Assembly: GCF_905475465.1 (NCBI RefSeq)
Contig: NC_062239.1
Coordinates: 4,898,001-4,962,000 of the forward strand
Length of the DNA stretch: 64,000 bases
Direction of reading: 5' to 3'
From: Pieris napi
Taxonomy: Eukaryota > Arthropoda > Insecta > Lepidoptera > Pieridae
The notes beneath the pieces were generated by a model that had not been told where the DNA came from, ran no database searches, and worked only from the letters and a program-made list of their open reading frames with translations. Position numbers and translations under genes: made by a program. Within the stretch, counting starts at the first letter, position 1, and each line of letters begins with the position of its first letter. This document shows positions 63,201 through 64,000 of the stretch, one piece after another.

Positions 63201-64000
63201 ATTAATATTTCTGCTTATATGCGTTTAATTGCAATAACCACGTTTTGTACAATAAATACAATCAATTTTTTTTTAATAATACAGTTGTAATATCTGTATA
63301 ATAATAACCTACGTAAAACACAATAGAAAATAATAGACCTTTTTCAAAATAACTTCTTCAAATAAATGCAGAGAAGACCTTTCCTAAGTAAGAAATATGT
63401 TTCATTTAAATATAAATGACCATTTTAAGTAACTATAAAACTTTTAGTACTCATTACCATTTATAGAGCGTAAGCAGTGCGAAATTTAAAAAATCCTCGA
63501 GTGCTTCAGTCGCCTTAATTAAACCGAAAGTGAGGTCATCAAAACTTCGCTACTCCCTTGTGTTTAAATATGGAACGAGCATTTTCTAAATAAATAAAGC
63601 TATTATGTGACAAAATTCCGGGCGTTGTAAACTATGGGTATTAGCGTATATTGTTGGCTATAAGAAAGCAATAGACGCTGAATGTTAATAAAATATTTAT
63701 TATTTTTAGTATAAAAAGCGATATTTTTTTTAAAGTCAACCAAAGACACGAGACAAAAGACAAATCATGAATGCTATATACGTATATATTGAAAATGGAA
63801 AACTAGTTCTGAAATGTTGATGATTCACAACCAACAATGTCTTGAGACTTAATAAACCTAACTGATGTACTTAATTAACCCTAAAACTATGACGAACAAA
63901 TTGGGGTACAAGTTTTGAGTAATCAATCACCTCTACCCTCAAAAAATATGTCAGTAATCTCATAATGATAAATTATGAGCAATTTGTTCGCGAATTTCAG
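60242..64000 (+). other. Sequence after the alternative exon, probably intron
   Basis: AT-rich sequence with no long reading frame. It contains a minus-strand LINE tail at about 61085-61320 and a possible Helitron 3' end near 62580-62613. At 63080-63120 a small GC-richer patch has two GTGAGT donor-like sites. No channel core exon is visible before the window ends. Confidence 0.35.
61085..61320 (-). mobile_element. LINE 3' end, diverged minus-strand copy
   Basis: Reverse complement: CACTTCTTGCCGCGCACCAG, TGACTTAGACTCTTCTCTTG, AACGTACC and GGCTGGCAACGCACTTGCAA, ending TTTGTCTCCTCTCTCATAAA. Same 3' module as at 28905, more divergent. Confidence 0.65.

Overview
The window is AT-rich, intron-dense animal DNA with almost no long open reading frames. 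Its repeats point to a moth or butterfly. They include the tRNA-derived SINE with the conserved 'acccaaaaagtcgacggcgtg' type body, non-autonomous Helitrons with TC...CTAG ends (one of the Lep1/HelC type known from Lepidoptera), CR1/Jockey-like LINE tails, and families with GTACACAC and GAAGTGAAACTTC ends. No bacterial, phage or organelle features are present. Family names are from recognition by eye, not database searches.

One clear protein-coding exon is present, at 15893-16632 on the + strand. It has a polypyrimidine-CAG acceptor, an ATG 8 nt inside, 244 codons and a CAG|GTAAGG donor in phase 0. Its start (TNSGYGSSDETASLLVS, then KPVLQRQD) resembles the N-terminus of insect small-conductance calcium-activated potassium channel (SK) long isoforms as I remember them. 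At 60203-60241, on the same strand, is a 13-codon candidate first coding exon (MIVCLVAELTAFQ) with an equally good donor, also in phase 0. My reading is that the window is the 5' part of one SK-like gene with two alternative N-termini. Both would splice to a shared channel core to the right of the window, and most of the 64 kb would be intron or upstream promoter territory. A GC-rich, weaker candidate exon follows the first at 17643-17764.

Region by region: 1-8.4 kb holds Helitron pieces in inverted arrangement, an ATTGTAA motif cluster, a LINE reverse transcriptase remnant and a 547-bp TA-flanked MITE. 8.5-14 kb holds SINE copies, a 213-bp GC-rich island bounded by a 13-bp inverted repeat, LINE tails, an E-box hairpin and a 5'-truncated 5S rRNA copy. 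15.9-17.9 kb is the coding exon, candidate exon and a small inverted-repeat element. 19.9-26.5 kb holds a GGGTCTGTTTCACAAT MITE, two Helitrons, a 708-bp foldback element with 251-bp arms that look identical, and a GTACACAC-end element. 28.9-35.4 kb holds LINE tails, a second SINE family, a second MITE copy and a complete 485-bp Helitron. 41.7-56.2 kb holds two full copies of the GAAGTGAAACTTC element with 3 versus 4 internal 20-bp units, plus LINE and SINE pieces. 60.2 kb is the alternative exon, followed by a LINE tail.

Limits: alignments were done by eye, so percent identities and element boundaries are approximate. Gene identity depends on exons outside the window.
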